Assembly: GCA_910589105.1 (NCBI GenBank)
Contig: CAJUST010000007.1
Coordinates: 42,853-106,852 of the forward strand
Length of the DNA: 64,000 nucleotides
Reading direction: 5' to 3'
DNA from: an uncultured Lachnospiraceae bacterium
Lineage (GTDB): Bacteria > Bacillota > Clostridia > Lachnospirales > Lachnospiraceae
The notes under the pieces: generated by a model
What the model saw: only the letters and a program-made list of their open reading frames with translations
Told to the model about the DNA's origin: nothing
The model's database searches: none
Translations under genes and position numbers: made by a program
Part shown: positions 17,313 through 26,771 of the stretch, one piece after another
How positions within the stretch are numbered: the first letter of the stretch is position 1
Layout: each line of letters opens with the position of its first letter

Positions 17313-19345
17313 TATCCTGTCACCATCCCAACTGATTGTAATTCAACATTCGATTCGACTTCATTATAAGATATTACAATTAAGTCTCTAAAATAATCCG
17401 ACGTAAGTTTCTTAAAATACATTCTTACAATCGGAGATGTGATAATAATCGCATTCTTGCCGAGATTTTCCAATTTGTCCACTTCTGTTTCAACAGATGC
17501 GACAATCGCTTTTGTACGCTCTGGATCTAACGTCAGATATGCGCCCTGCTCTGTCTGCTTTATTGAGGACATAATATCCTGCTCCGTTTTCGGATCTAAT
17601 GTAATCACGCTTGTCACCTCATTTGGCGTGAAATATTTGCCGGAAATCGCGCGTTTCAAGCTTTGTCTGACATATTCCGTTAAAACGTCCGTATCCCGCG
17701 TTGTCGTCGCGTGATCCGCCAATGTTTCAAAGATAGACAACAAATCCCGGATAGAAATGCCTTCCCGCAAAAGATTCTGCAACACTTTCTGGACTTCTCC
17801 CAAACCTAAAATCTTTGGTACAAGCTCGTCCACAAGCACAGGATTGCTCTCTTTTAAATTGTCCACCAAATTTTGCACATCCTGCCTTGTCAAAAGTTCA
17901 TCAATATGCGTCCTTACGATTTCCGTCAGATGCGTCGCTATAATAGACGGCGGATCTACTACCGTATAGCCAAGGCTTTCCGCGCGCTCCCTCTGTCCTT
18001 CCGTAATCCAAATCGCCGGAAGGTGGAACGAAGGCTCAAACGTCGGGATACCCGTAATTTCCTCCTCGACATATCCCGGATTCATCGCCATATAGTGATC
18101 AAACAGAATTTCCCCTTCCGTCACCTGAATCCCTTTTATCTTTATAATATACTGATTCGGGTTCAACTGAATATTGTCCCTAAGACGGATAATTGGAACG
18201 ACCGTTCCAAGCTCTAAAGCAATCTGCCTTCGGATCATAACCACACGGTCTAATAAATCTCCGCCCTGATTCACGTCTGCAAGAGGAATAATCCCATAAC
18301 CGAACTCCAGCTCAATCGGATCAACCTGAAGCAGTGACACAACGTTTTCCGGCTTTCGGATTTCTTCCGCTTCCGTCTCCTCCATGCCGACTTCTTCTTC
18401 AATCTGCTCCATGCCGATATTCGCCGACATCGTTCTCCCCGCAATCAAAAATGCAGAACCAATGCCGACAAAAAGATACCATTTAAACGGAGTTAATATT
18501 CCAAGCATACACATCGTAGCCCCTACTATATAGAGGGCTTTTGGCATCCCAAACAACTGCCCGACTAACACAGCGCCAAAATCCGCTTCTTTGGAAGCTT
18601 TTGTAACCAAAATACCTGTCGCAAGGGAAATCAGAAGCGACGGAATCTGGCTGCAGAGCCCATCACCTATTGTCAAAACGCCAAACCGCTCAATCGCATC
18701 CCCAAATTCCATGCCTTGGCGCAGCACACCCATCGCAGTGCCGCCAACAAGGTTTATCAATGTAATGATTAATCCAGCTGCGGCGTCTCCCTTTACATAC
18801 TTTGTCGCGCCGTCCATGTTACCGAAGAAACTTGATTCCGCCTGTATCTTCTCACGCCGCTCCCTTGCTTCCTTTTCCGTAATTGTGCCTGTATTCAAAT
18901 CTGCATCAATCGCCATCTGCTTACCCGGCATTGCATCAAGGGTAAACCTTGCCGTTACTTCTGCCACACGTTCCGAACCTTTGTTAATGACAACGAACTG
19001 AATAATTATCAAGACAATAAAAATAATTGCGCCGATAATTAAATCTCCCCCGCCCACAAAGGAAGCAAACGTTTCCACTACGTTTCCCGGGCTTCCCGTC
19101 GTCAATATCAAACGGGTAGAAGAAACATTTAGGGATATACGAAAAATCGTACTAAACAGCAATAAAGTCGGGAAAAATGACATGTCCAATACTTCACGCG
19201 AGAACAATGAACGAAACATTATAATCAATGCAATGGAAATATTGATTGACAGCATAACGTCAAGCAACACATCCGGAATTGGCACAATGAAAAAGATGAC
19301 CGCCGCAAGTAAGTACAAGGCTATGCCAATATCTGCTTTTTTCAT
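17312..19345 (-). CDS. flhA: Flagellar export gate protein FlhA
   Basis: 677 residues, the usual length. Eight hydrophobic segments lie in the first ~320 residues, with the conserved FHIPEP-type cytoplasmic loop (VAEVTARFTLDAMPGKQMAIDADLNTG at about 140-166). A large cytoplasmic domain (about 345-677) forms the export ring that docks substrates and chaperones. It is part of the proton-driven type III export gate with FlhB, FliP, FliQ and FliR. Lies 14 bases after flhB. Confidence 0.97.
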   Translation of the reverse strand: MKKADIGIALYLLAAVIFFIVPIPDVLLDVMLSINISIALIIMFRSLFSREVLDMSFFPTLLLFSTIFRISLNVSSTRLILTTGSPGNVVETFASFVGGGDLIIGAIIFIVLIIIQFVVINKGSERVAEVTARFTLDAMPGKQMAIDADLNTGTITEKEARERREKIQAESSFFGNMDGATKYVKGDAAAGLIITLINLVGGTAMGVLRQGMEFGDAIERFGVLTIGDGLCSQIPSLLISLATGILVTKASKEADFGAVLVGQLFGMPKALYIVGATMCMLGILTPFKWYLFVGIGSAFLIAGRTMSANIGMEQIEEEVGMEETEAEEIRKPENVVSLLQVDPIELEFGYGIIPLADVNQGGDLLDRVVMIRRQIALELGTVVPIIRLRDNIQLNPNQYIIKIKGIQVTEGEILFDHYMAMNPGYVEEEITGIPTFEPSFHLPAIWITEGQRERAESLGYTVVDPPSIIATHLTEIVRTHIDELLTRQDVQNLVDNLKESNPVLVDELVPKILGLGEVQKVLQNLLREGISIRDLLSIFETLADHATTTRDTDVLTEYVRQSLKRAISGKYFTPNEVTSVITLDPKTEQDIMSSIKQTEQGAYLTLDPERTKAIVASVETEVDKLENLGKNAIIITSPIVRMYFKKLTSDYFRDLIVISYNEVESNVELQSVGMVTG

Positions 19346-19359
19346 CTTATTTCCTCCTT

Positions 19360-20487
19360 CTAGCTGTTTTTCATATTATATACCATCGCCAGAACTTCCG
19401 CTACCGCCTGATAGAGCTCCGGCGGGATTTCCTGTCCAATATCCACGTTTGCATAGAGCATACGCGCCAGTGGTTTATTCTCCACAATTTCGACATGGTT
19501 CTCTTTGGCAACTTCCCGAATTTTAAGCGCCAGATAGTCCTCGCCTTTCGCTAAGACAACCGGAGCTTTTGATTCATTGGAATCATATTTTAATGCAACG
19601 GCAAGATGCGTCGGGTTCGTAATAATCACATCTGCCTTTGGGACATCCTGCATCATTCTGCGTCTTGATGCTTCCTGCATTCTCTGCCGCTGTTTTCCTT
19701 TGATTTCAGGATTTCCTTCCGTATTTTTATATTCATCTTTTACTTCCTGCTTTGTCATTTTCATTTCTTCATGGAATTTATGTTTCTGGTATATCCAGTC
19801 AGCGGCTCCAATCACTATATACACGAGCGCAATCTTTAATCCCGTGTCTAAAATAATCTGTCCGCTGAAAATAATCGCCTGCATCAAAGGAATGTCATAC
19901 AATATAAAAAGTTTATCTGAATTTTCACTGACTGATGCATATGCCACATAAGCGATAATCCCCAGCTTGATAATTGATTTCAGCAGCTCAAATAAGGAAT
20001 CTTTAGAAAAAATCCGTTTAAATCCGCTTAAAGGGTTAAATTTACTGAATTTTGGCTGCATTGGCTTAGTCGTCACTTTCCAGCGTACCTGAAGCAAATC
20101 GCCTAAAAAAGCCACAAGAAACCCTATGATAAAAAATGGCAGCGTCAGTTTTATAATTTCAATCAGCTCCTCCTGAAGAAAAGCCGCAATGCTAAATCCA
20201 TTTGTCTCTATCGCATTATTTTTTACAAAATCCGGTATTCTCGAATATACATAAGAAAAAGAATCAATAAATCCATTATATACATAAGATATGAAAATCT
20301 TCAAGACCAGAAATAAGACGACCAAATCAAATGCGCTTGTTAATTCTTTACTTTTGGCAACCTTGCCATCATTTCTGGCATCGGTCAGTTTCTTTGATGT
20401 AGGCTCTTCCGTCTTCTCGCCTCCGGGCCCGTCTTTCGCAAACCACTGGAGCCGGTATGGAAGCTGCCTATTATCCCATTCTGTCAA
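19360..20487 (-). CDS. flhB: Flagellar export switch protein FlhB
   Basis: 375 residues. N-terminal EKTEEPTSKKLTDARNDGKVAKS signature, four membrane segments (about 48-240), and a cytoplasmic domain with the autocleavage site ITNPTHLAVALKY near residue 285. Cleavage between Asn and Pro allows the switch from rod/hook to filament export, triggered by FliK. A TTG start overlaps the fliR stop. The cytoplasmic part is closely mirrored by the orphan protein at 1100-1387. Confidence 0.96.
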   Translation of the reverse strand: MTEWDNRQLPYRLQWFAKDGPGGEKTEEPTSKKLTDARNDGKVAKSKELTSAFDLVVLFLVLKIFISYVYNGFIDSFSYVYSRIPDFVKNNAIETNGFSIAAFLQEELIEIIKLTLPFFIIGFLVAFLGDLLQVRWKVTTKPMQPKFSKFNPLSGFKRIFSKDSLFELLKSIIKLGIIAYVAYASVSENSDKLFILYDIPLMQAIIFSGQIILDTGLKIALVYIVIGAADWIYQKHKFHEEMKMTKQEVKDEYKNTEGNPEIKGKQRQRMQEASRRRMMQDVPKADVIITNPTHLAVALKYDSNESKAPVVLAKGEDYLALKIREVAKENHVEIVENKPLARMLYANVDIGQEIPPELYQAVAEVLAMVYNMKNS

Positions 20488-21269
20488 CTTACATACATCC
20501 CTTTTATCATAGATACTATCGTCCGTTTCATCTCATCAAAAATAAAATCAGAAACATTTATAAATAATTCAATCGTCACGAGCATTACAAAAAGCCCAAA
20601 TAAAACTTTTAACTGCATACCTACCGCAAACATATTCATTTGCGGAGATACCTTTGCCATAATGCCCAAAATACAGTTTAAGATCATCAGGCAGGCAAAC
20701 ACAGGCAGAATAATACGAAAGGCTATTACAAATAAATCAATCATATAAGTCACAAAACCCGTTAAGAGACTGTCCCATTGAAAGACCTGCCCATTCACTG
20801 GTATTAACTGATAGGAATCCGCAACTGCCCGCAAAATATAGTGATGCATATTTGTAATGACTAAAAGCAATAAAACAAGGTAACTGTATAAATTTCCTGT
20901 AACGCTGGCCTGTGTCTGCATTTGAGGGTTATATTCCTGAGCCATAGAAAATCCGATATTCATATCAATTAAATTGCCGGCTAATAAAATAATGGAATTA
21001 CAAACGTTTGCTGCAAAACCAATGAGCAACCCTGTAATTCCTTCTTTTAGAACGATAATGGAGTATCCCACAATTCCTGTATATCCCAAACTTTCTTTCG
21101 GAATAATCTGAAATAACAGAAAAGAAATAAAAACTGATAAACCAATCTTCACCCTTCCCGGTGTATTCTGCATTCCAAAAAAGGGGGCTATATAGATGAA
21201 ACAGGAGATTCGCACCAAAATCAATATAAAATATTCAAATGTAATTAATGAAAAACTATAATTTACCAT
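20484..21269 (-). CDS. fliR: Flagellar export gate protein FliR
   Basis: 261 residues, almost entirely hydrophobic with about six membrane segments. Family landmarks include RISCFIYIAPFFG near the N-terminus, GLLIGFAANV in the middle and IMAKVSPQMNMFAVGMQLK near residue 210. It packs with FliP and FliQ into the helical export pore inside the MS ring. Sits 8 bases after fliQ. Confidence 0.95.
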   Translation of the reverse strand: MVNYSFSLITFEYFILILVRISCFIYIAPFFGMQNTPGRVKIGLSVFISFLLFQIIPKESLGYTGIVGYSIIVLKEGITGLLIGFAANVCNSIILLAGNLIDMNIGFSMAQEYNPQMQTQASVTGNLYSYLVLLLLVITNMHHYILRAVADSYQLIPVNGQVFQWDSLLTGFVTYMIDLFVIAFRIILPVFACLMILNCILGIMAKVSPQMNMFAVGMQLKVLFGLFVMLVTIELFINVSDFIFDEMKRTIVSMIKGMYVS

Positions 21270-21277
21270 AATATAAC

Positions 21278-21550
21278 CTAGCTCAAGAATACGCTAAAAT
21301 CCGACCAAAGACGAGTCATATAGCCGGACATAACGTCAAGCATCCAAGGCCCGATTAGCATAATCCCTACAAAAACCGCTAAAATCTTAGGCACAAACGT
21401 CAAAGTCTGTTCCTGAATGGACGTAACCGTCTGAAAAATACTGATAATCAATCCTACCACCAATGACACTAAAAGCAGAGGAGCCGATGCTATAATAATA
21501 GTGTAGATTGCTTCTTTCGCAATCGTAATGACATCTCCCTGTGTAATCAT
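21278..21550 (-). CDS. fliQ: Flagellar export gate protein FliQ
   Basis: 90 residues with two membrane helices (about 16-37 and 50-72) and the family loop SIFQTVTSIQEQTLTFVPKI between them. Normal length. Part of the FliPQR export pore. Confidence 0.96.
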   Translation of the reverse strand: MITQGDVITIAKEAIYTIIIASAPLLLVSLVVGLIISIFQTVTSIQEQTLTFVPKILAVFVGIMLIGPWMLDVMSGYMTRLWSDFSVFLS

Positions 21551-21596
21551 ATATTCTTCCTCCTAAGACGCGTCCGGTCTTCTGAACCGCAAGCCG

Positions 21597-22493
21597 CTAA
21601 TAAAATGTCTTCACCAGATTTCCAATGACTAAATTCCAGCCATCTGCCAAAATAAACAACAAAATCTTAAACGGCATAGAAATCGTTGTAGGCGGAAGCA
21701 TCATCATACCCATAGACATGAGTACAGAAGCCACTACCATATCAATTACAATAAATGGAATATAAATACAAAATCCGATGATAAAAGCCTGCCGCAATTC
21801 ACTGATTAAAAAACTGGGAATCAAGACAGAAAATGGAACTTCCTCATAACTATCATAAGTCTGGCCTGAAATCTGAATAAACAAATCAATATCTTTCGTC
21901 TGTACCTGCCCATTCATAAATTCCCGTAAAGGCTGACTGCCGATCTCGATCGCTTCTTCCTGCGTAATCTCATTTGCGTCAAAAGGCTGGATCGCTTTTT
22001 CATTAATCTCCGTAAAAACCGGCTGCATAATAAACAGCGTCAAAAACAATGCAAGGCCAACTAACACCTGATTTGGAGGAGAAGTCTGCGTACCAATCGC
22101 CGTCCGCAAAAAATGCAGAACAATTACAATTCTGGTAAACGAAGTCAGCATAATCAACAGAGACGGCGCCAGAGCAATAATAGTCAGTACCAGCACAATC
22201 CGAATAGAGCCGGAAAGCGTTCCTTCTTCATTATTAACAATGAAACTTACTCCATTCGTGCTGTCAGAAGTAGCGTCTGATATAGGTCTGTTTCTTCGGT
22301 CTTCAGGCTCTCCAATATCTTCACCCGACGGCGTCTCAATTCCATTTATTGCTTCTCCATAATCCAATGGAGGATTATTTATCGTTCCCGTCGCATAAAT
22401 ATCCTGACTTTTCAAAAGTACAACAGCAATAATAAGAACCAATACTGCAAAAATCAGAGTACCCTTACAATAAACATCTTTCAATTTATTCAT
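21597..22493 (-). CDS. fliP: Flagellar export gate protein FliP
   Basis: 298 residues. A cleavable-looking signal or first membrane segment (about 13-33) is followed by a longer than usual hydrophilic periplasmic stretch (about 34-95), then the canonical core: LLIMLTSFTRIVIVLHFLRTA, TSPPNQVLVGLALFLTLF, and the MGMMMLPPTTISMPFKILLFI block near the end. FliP is a core subunit of the export pore. Confidence 0.96.
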   Translation of the reverse strand: MNKLKDVYCKGTLIFAVLVLIIAVVLLKSQDIYATGTINNPPLDYGEAINGIETPSGEDIGEPEDRRNRPISDATSDSTNGVSFIVNNEEGTLSGSIRIVLVLTIIALAPSLLIMLTSFTRIVIVLHFLRTAIGTQTSPPNQVLVGLALFLTLFIMQPVFTEINEKAIQPFDANEITQEEAIEIGSQPLREFMNGQVQTKDIDLFIQISGQTYDSYEEVPFSVLIPSFLISELRQAFIIGFCIYIPFIVIDMVVASVLMSMGMMMLPPTTISMPFKILLFILADGWNLVIGNLVKTFY

Positions 22494-22505
22494 AATAATC
22501 CCAGT

Positions 22506-22880
22506 CTACTTCTTCGGTATATGTTTTTTCCATTTTTCCAATATCTCTTTGAAACTTTCTGACGAAATACCGGACGGCATTTGTTCCGAAGGCATTTCCT
22601 TTAACTGTTCTCTGGTAAGTTTTGTAAGCAGCCTCACTTCATCTTTCCCAATGGCAATGACCAGATATTCATCTCCGGCTTCGACAATCTGGATATACTT
22701 ATTCGCAGTAATCTTCAATGTTTCAATTACTTGAAGATTTTTATTGAAGCTATGTCCTCTTTGATAAGATGCAATCCAGCGCGTCGCTAAATATGTAATC
22801 ACAAGCACAAAAATAAAAATCAATAACACGCCAATCAACTGCATAAAACTTTCAAAAGAAGAAGTCTGCGCTGCCATCAT
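22506..22880 (-). CDS. fliO: Flagellar biosynthesis protein FliO (FliZ-like)
   Basis: 124 residues. One membrane segment (about 14-34) and the FliO cytoplasmic domain: LQVIETLKITANKYIQIVEA, then EYLVIAIGKDEVRLLTKL. FliO is a scaffold for assembly of the FliP ring. Position between cheY and fliP is the standard Firmicute order. Confidence 0.88.
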   Translation of the reverse strand: MMAAQTSSFESFMQLIGVLLIFIFVLVITYLATRWIASYQRGHSFNKNLQVIETLKITANKYIQIVEAGDEYLVIAIGKDEVRLLTKLTREQLKEMPSEQMPSGISSESFKEILEKWKKHIPKK

Positions 22881-22887
22881 ACACCTA

Positions 22888-23250
22888 TTAACCTACAACT
22901 TTTTTAACAGCTTCTAATACACGCTCTGCCTGAAACGGCTTAACGATAAAATCTTTTGCGCCTGACTGGATCGCTTCAATAACCATAGCCTGCTGTCCCA
23001 TTGCGGAACACATAATAATAGCGGCGTTTGAATCAATTTCTTTGATTTTCTTTAACGCCTGAATGCCATCCATTTCCGGCATGGTAATATCCATCAATAC
23101 CAGATCCGGTTTCGCCTCATTAAATTTTTCCACTGCCTTCAAACCGTTTTCAGCTTCAGCAACGACATTGTAACCATTTTTGGTTAAAATATCTTTAATC
23201 ATCATCCGCATAAATGCTGCATCATCACATACTAAAATATTCTTTGCCAT
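22888..23250 (-). CDS. cheY: Chemotaxis response regulator CheY
   Basis: 120 residues, a stand-alone receiver domain with the acidic pair Asp9/Asp10, phosphoacceptor Asp54 (LVLMDITMP), the switch Ser in MCSAM and Lys in FIVKPF. Phospho-CheY binds the FliM/FliY switch complex. Located between fliY and fliO as in Bacillus. Confidence 0.96.
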   Translation of the reverse strand: MAKNILVCDDAAFMRMMIKDILTKNGYNVVAEAENGLKAVEKFNEAKPDLVLMDITMPEMDGIQALKKIKEIDSNAAIIMCSAMGQQAMVIEAIQSGAKDFIVKPFQAERVLEAVKKVVG

Positions 23251-23269
23251 TTTTCCTCAATCTCCTATC

Positions 23270-24409
23270 TTATTTTATAATATCTGTAATTCTGACGCCA
23301 AAGTTTTCTTCAATTACTACAACTTCGCCTTTGGCTACATATTTACCATTTACAAGTATATCAATCGGCTCTCCTGCAATTTTATTTAATTCAATAATCG
23401 TTCCGGGAGAAAAATCTAAAATTTCCTGGATTGATTTACTTGTCCTGCCCAATTCTACCGTCACTTCCAACGGTACGTCCATAATCAAATCAATATTCTC
23501 TGACTGAAGCGCTGGATTAATCGCTCCCGGCGCAAATGCCTGAAATTGCGCCGGCTGAACATTGACCGGCTGCATCATTGGCTGCGCCATCATCGGCTGT
23601 TGCATCATTGGCTGTTGCATCATCGGCTGTCCCATCATTGGCTGTGCCTGCATTTGCTGTCCTCCCATCATTGGATCTGCCACAGGCTGTGCGGCAGGAG
23701 CTGGCTCGCTTGCCGGAGCCGATGAAGACGTGCTTGCATCTATTTCCATGTTCTTCGTAATGCTTGAGCACATTTCCCTTGCAAAAGAGAATGGATATAA
23801 CTGCATAATCTGGCTGTCAACCAAATCTCCGATTTCCATTCGGAACGAAATCATAACAAATTCCCCTGCAAGAAAACTATCGATCTCCGAAGCTTCCACT
23901 GTATCTGTTAAATCAACTACATCTGCTTCCGGCGGACTTATATCAATCATCTTGTTTAACATAGACGACAAAGAAGTTGCGGCAGAACCCATCATTTGAT
24001 TCATCGCTTCGCAGATTGCGCTCAAATGCAGCTCCCCTAGCTCTCCTCCTGTATTCGTCCCATCACCGCCCATCATTAAATCGGTGATTACCTTTACATC
24101 ATGCTCTTTTAATACTAGAACATTGCTTCCATCTAATCCTACTGTATATCCAATACGGATAAATACGCATGGCCTTTCGTAAGCCGCTACAATATCTTCC
24201 CATGTAGCAAAAGATACAACCGGCGTCGATATATCAACTTTTTGGTTTACCAGTGAAAACAACGTCGTTGCCGCTGTTCCCATACTGATATTTGCAACTT
24301 CTCCAATTGCATCTTTCTCAACATCAGAAAGCGGCTGTTCTCCTGCTCCGGAACCATCCGGCTCATTCAACAAGGCATTTATTTCTTCCTGAGATAACAT
24401 TCCATCCAT
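23270..24409 (-). CDS. fliY: Flagellar switch protein FliY (CheC-like domain plus FliN domain)
   Basis: 379 residues. A short N-terminal CheY-P-binding peptide (MDGMLSQEEINALL) is followed by a CheC-like phosphatase domain with EKDAIGEVANISMG and SAICEAMNQMMGSAA motifs, then an unusual Gln/Pro/Met repeat linker (about residues 240-285) and a C-terminal FliN/SpoA domain (DVPLEVTVELGRTSKSIQEIL onward). It is both a C-ring subunit and a CheY-P phosphatase at the motor. The two-domain form is typical of Firmicutes; the repeat linker is not. Confidence 0.96.
   Translation of the reverse strand: MDGMLSQEEINALLNEPDGSGAGEQPLSDVEKDAIGEVANISMGTAATTLFSLVNQKVDISTPVVSFATWEDIVAAYERPCVFIRIGYTVGLDGSNVLVLKEHDVKVITDLMMGGDGTNTGGELGELHLSAICEAMNQMMGSAATSLSSMLNKMIDISPPEADVVDLTDTVEASEIDSFLAGEFVMISFRMEIGDLVDSQIMQLYPFSFAREMCSSITKNMEIDASTSSSAPASEPAPAAQPVADPMMGGQQMQAQPMMGQPMMQQPMMQQPMMAQPMMQPVNVQPAQFQAFAPGAINPALQSENIDLIMDVPLEVTVELGRTSKSIQEILDFSPGTIIELNKIAGEPIDILVNGKYVAKGEVVVIEENFGVRITDIIK
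23573..23647 (-). repeat. 15-base tandem repeats coding for QPMMx units inside fliY
   Basis: About five copies of a 15-base unit (catcatyggctgyyg) encode the repeated peptide QQPMM in the linker between the CheC-like and FliN domains. Being in frame, copy-number change would lengthen or shorten the linker without breaking the gene. Confidence 0.85.
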
Positions 24410-24416
24410 TGTCCTA

Positions 24417-25394
24417 TTACTCCTCTCCGATTACCGATGTAACTCTTACTGCATATTGCTTTCCGGATGCGCCCGGCAATGCAGTAAACTTTCGTATATT
24501 GCCAACATATACATCCAATTCTTTATCAACCTTTGAATCCAAACGAATGATGTCTCCAATTTGAAGATTTGTAAAGTCCTGAACAGAAACTGTACTCTTA
24601 CCAAGATACGCTTTAATTGGCACCGGAGCTTTTGAAATCATATCTTGAATCATCTCCGTATATTCCACTTCATCGCCCTTCTTAATGCTCGAATACCAGA
24701 ACTTTGTATTCAATTTATCCATCACAGGTTCCAAAGTCATAAATGGCAGCCCGATATTCATCAATCCTTCTATATCCCCAATCCGTATATTTATACTGAC
24801 TAGGGCAATCATTTCACTCGGAGAAATAATCTGCGCAAACTGTGAATTTGTTTCTATCCGTTCCAGCCTTGGATGAATTTCGACAACATTCTGCCATGGA
24901 TCGCTGAGAAGCTCAACGCACACCGTCATAATCCGTTCTATAATCAATAATTCTATTTCGGAAAAATCACGGTTTTTCTCTAGCGGCTGCCCAACCCCTC
25001 CTAACATACGGTCTACCATCGTATAGCCAAGATTTGAAGCCATTTCAATAATAATATTTCCACTGAGCGGCTGCATATCTACTACTCCCAGCAAAACAGG
25101 GTTGGAAAGCGCATTTGAGAACTCCGAATAAATTACCGCCTCAGAATTCATCACTTCTACCTGAACGCTTTTTCTCAAATATACAGGAAGATTTGTAGAG
25201 ATTAATCTTCCATAATTTTCAAAGATCATTTCTAACGTTCTCAAATGCTCTTTGGAAAATTTAGAAGGCCTTGCAAAATCGTAGTTCTTAACCTGCTTTT
25301 CCGGAGCATCTTTCATTTCGTCAACATCGAGTTCACCATCGCTTAACGCCCGCAGCAAACTATCGATTTCGCTCTGGGATAACACATCACCCAT
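24417..25394 (-). CDS. fliM: Flagellar motor switch protein FliM
   Basis: 325 residues. N-terminal CheY-P-binding peptide MGDVLSQSEIDSLLRAL, a CheC-like middle domain (about 45-235, with the VVDMQPLSGNIIIEMAS and FSEIELLIIERI blocks), and a C-terminal SpoA domain. Forms the C-ring with FliG and FliY and controls rotation direction. Lies 7 bases upstream of fliY. Confidence 0.97.
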   Translation of the reverse strand: MGDVLSQSEIDSLLRALSDGELDVDEMKDAPEKQVKNYDFARPSKFSKEHLRTLEMIFENYGRLISTNLPVYLRKSVQVEVMNSEAVIYSEFSNALSNPVLLGVVDMQPLSGNIIIEMASNLGYTMVDRMLGGVGQPLEKNRDFSEIELLIIERIMTVCVELLSDPWQNVVEIHPRLERIETNSQFAQIISPSEMIALVSINIRIGDIEGLMNIGLPFMTLEPVMDKLNTKFWYSSIKKGDEVEYTEMIQDMISKAPVPIKAYLGKSTVSVQDFTNLQIGDIIRLDSKVDKELDVYVGNIRKFTALPGASGKQYAVRVTSVIGEE

Positions 25395-25424
25395 GAAATT
25401 TCACCACCTGCCTCATGCGTTTTT

Positions 25425-25934
25425 TTACTGACAAGTAACTTTAGGGAACCCTACCCTGATAATAAAATCGGAATCAAACATGGTCTGCAGGTCTTTTAAG
25501 ATCTTATCCTGCGCTCCCTGTGTGTCTGCATTAAATTCCTCATATGTATAGCCGGATACAATCGTATTAATCTGGGTTTTAATCAAACTTGCCCTGTCAT
25601 CCATTGTTTCCCCATACTCTTTATACCCATCATTCTTTGTATCCATGGCCAGAGAAACATCGAGCGTCACATAATGCGGTTTCCCATCCGGGCCATCTTT
25701 TAAGTTGATTGTCATGCCTGTAATATCGTAGTTCGCCACTTGTTCCAACGGAACGTCTAACGCCGCTGATGTAGCCCCACTGTTTAATTCCAAATCAATC
25801 GCATTGCATACCTGCGTAATCAATTCATTCGCTTTTTTCGTTTCCGGCAAAATGGATATGGTCAAGATAGCCGTCAAGACCAAATTCACCAGCACCAGAG
25901 CCAGAACCAATACCGTCATAAGATTCTTTTTCAT
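25425..25934 (-). CDS. fliL: Flagellar basal-body associated protein FliL
   Basis: 169 residues. One N-terminal membrane helix (about 6-27) then a single extracytoplasmic domain with ITGMTINLKDGPDGKPHYVTLDVSL. FliL surrounds the stator and affects torque. Somewhat divergent from textbook FliL, but position between motB and fliM supports the call. Confidence 0.85.
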   Translation of the reverse strand: MKKNLMTVLVLALVLVNLVLTAILTISILPETKKANELITQVCNAIDLELNSGATSAALDVPLEQVANYDITGMTINLKDGPDGKPHYVTLDVSLAMDTKNDGYKEYGETMDDRASLIKTQINTIVSGYTYEEFNADTQGAQDKILKDLQTMFDSDFIIRVGFPKVTCQ

Positions 25935-25955
25935 ATGCCTGTTCCTTTTCTCCTT

Positions 25956-26771
25956 TTAATAATTTGTACTATAGGAATTGTAAATCTTTACTTCCACCCG
26001 CCTGTTTCTGGCTCTGCCTTCGGGGGTGGAATTATCTGCAATCGGAACATATTCCCCTCTGCCCGAAGATTTCAAAAGACCCGCTTCCAAATCGGTAATC
26101 TCCCTGATATAGTCCGCCACGCTCAATGCGCGGTACATGGAAAGCACATTATTATTCGCATACTTATCATTTGAAATCGGCACATTATCCGTATGCCCTT
26201 CTATTTCAATAATCTTGCCTTTGTAATTTGAAAGAATTGCCCCAATCTTATCAACCAAAGGATATGCATCCTCCCGAATCTCAGATTTACCGGAATCAAA
26301 CAACAACGCCCCATTTAAAGTCAAAAGCACATACTGTGCGTTAAAGTCAACTTCAATCTGATCTGAAATCCCATAGCTTTCTGTCTGTTTTTCAATTTTT
26401 TCCGCTATCTCTTCCGATTCTTCCAGCGCTTTTTCTTCGTAGGCTTCCTTTACATCTTTTTCTTCCTGTTCATCTTTGGCTTTTTGTTCTTCATCTTCCG
26501 ATTCAAATTGCTCAAAGAAAATGTTAAAATCTTTCAACTGGCTGACCCCGGAAGAAATCAACTGCCCCTGCTGTATGGAAGATCCCCCGGCAGGCAGGAC
26601 GCTAAATGTGCTCTGAAGCGAAGCGACCACCTGTTCAAATTTTTGCGCATCCACGGTAGACATGGAAAAAAGCAGTACGAAGAAACATAACAAAAGATTC
26701 ATCAGATCACTAAATGTATTCATCCACGCCGGCGAACCTTTTGGCGCATCTTCCTGTTTCTTTCTCGCCAC
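25956..26771 (-). CDS. motB: Flagellar stator protein MotB
   Basis: 271 residues. Short cytoplasmic start, then the ion-channel helix FSDLMNLLLCFFVLLFSM with the ion-binding Asp22, an acidic coiled linker (about 85-130), and a C-terminal OmpA-like peptidoglycan-binding domain with IEGHTDNVPIS at about 200 and GRGEYVPIADNSTPEGRARNRRVE-type ending. The coupling ion (proton or sodium) cannot be told by eye. Overlaps the motA stop by one base. Confidence 0.95.
   Translation of the reverse strand: MARKKQEDAPKGSPAWMNTFSDLMNLLLCFFVLLFSMSTVDAQKFEQVVASLQSTFSVLPAGGSSIQQGQLISSGVSQLKDFNIFFEQFESEDEEQKAKDEQEEKDVKEAYEEKALEESEEIAEKIEKQTESYGISDQIEVDFNAQYVLLTLNGALLFDSGKSEIREDAYPLVDKIGAILSNYKGKIIEIEGHTDNVPISNDKYANNNVLSMYRALSVADYIREITDLEAGLLKSSGRGEYVPIADNSTPEGRARNRRVEVKIYNSYSTNY

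Noticed and set aside
23573..23647. Tandem 15-base repeats considered as iterons or an origin element
   Set aside because: They lie inside fliY, keep the frame, and encode a plausible protein linker.
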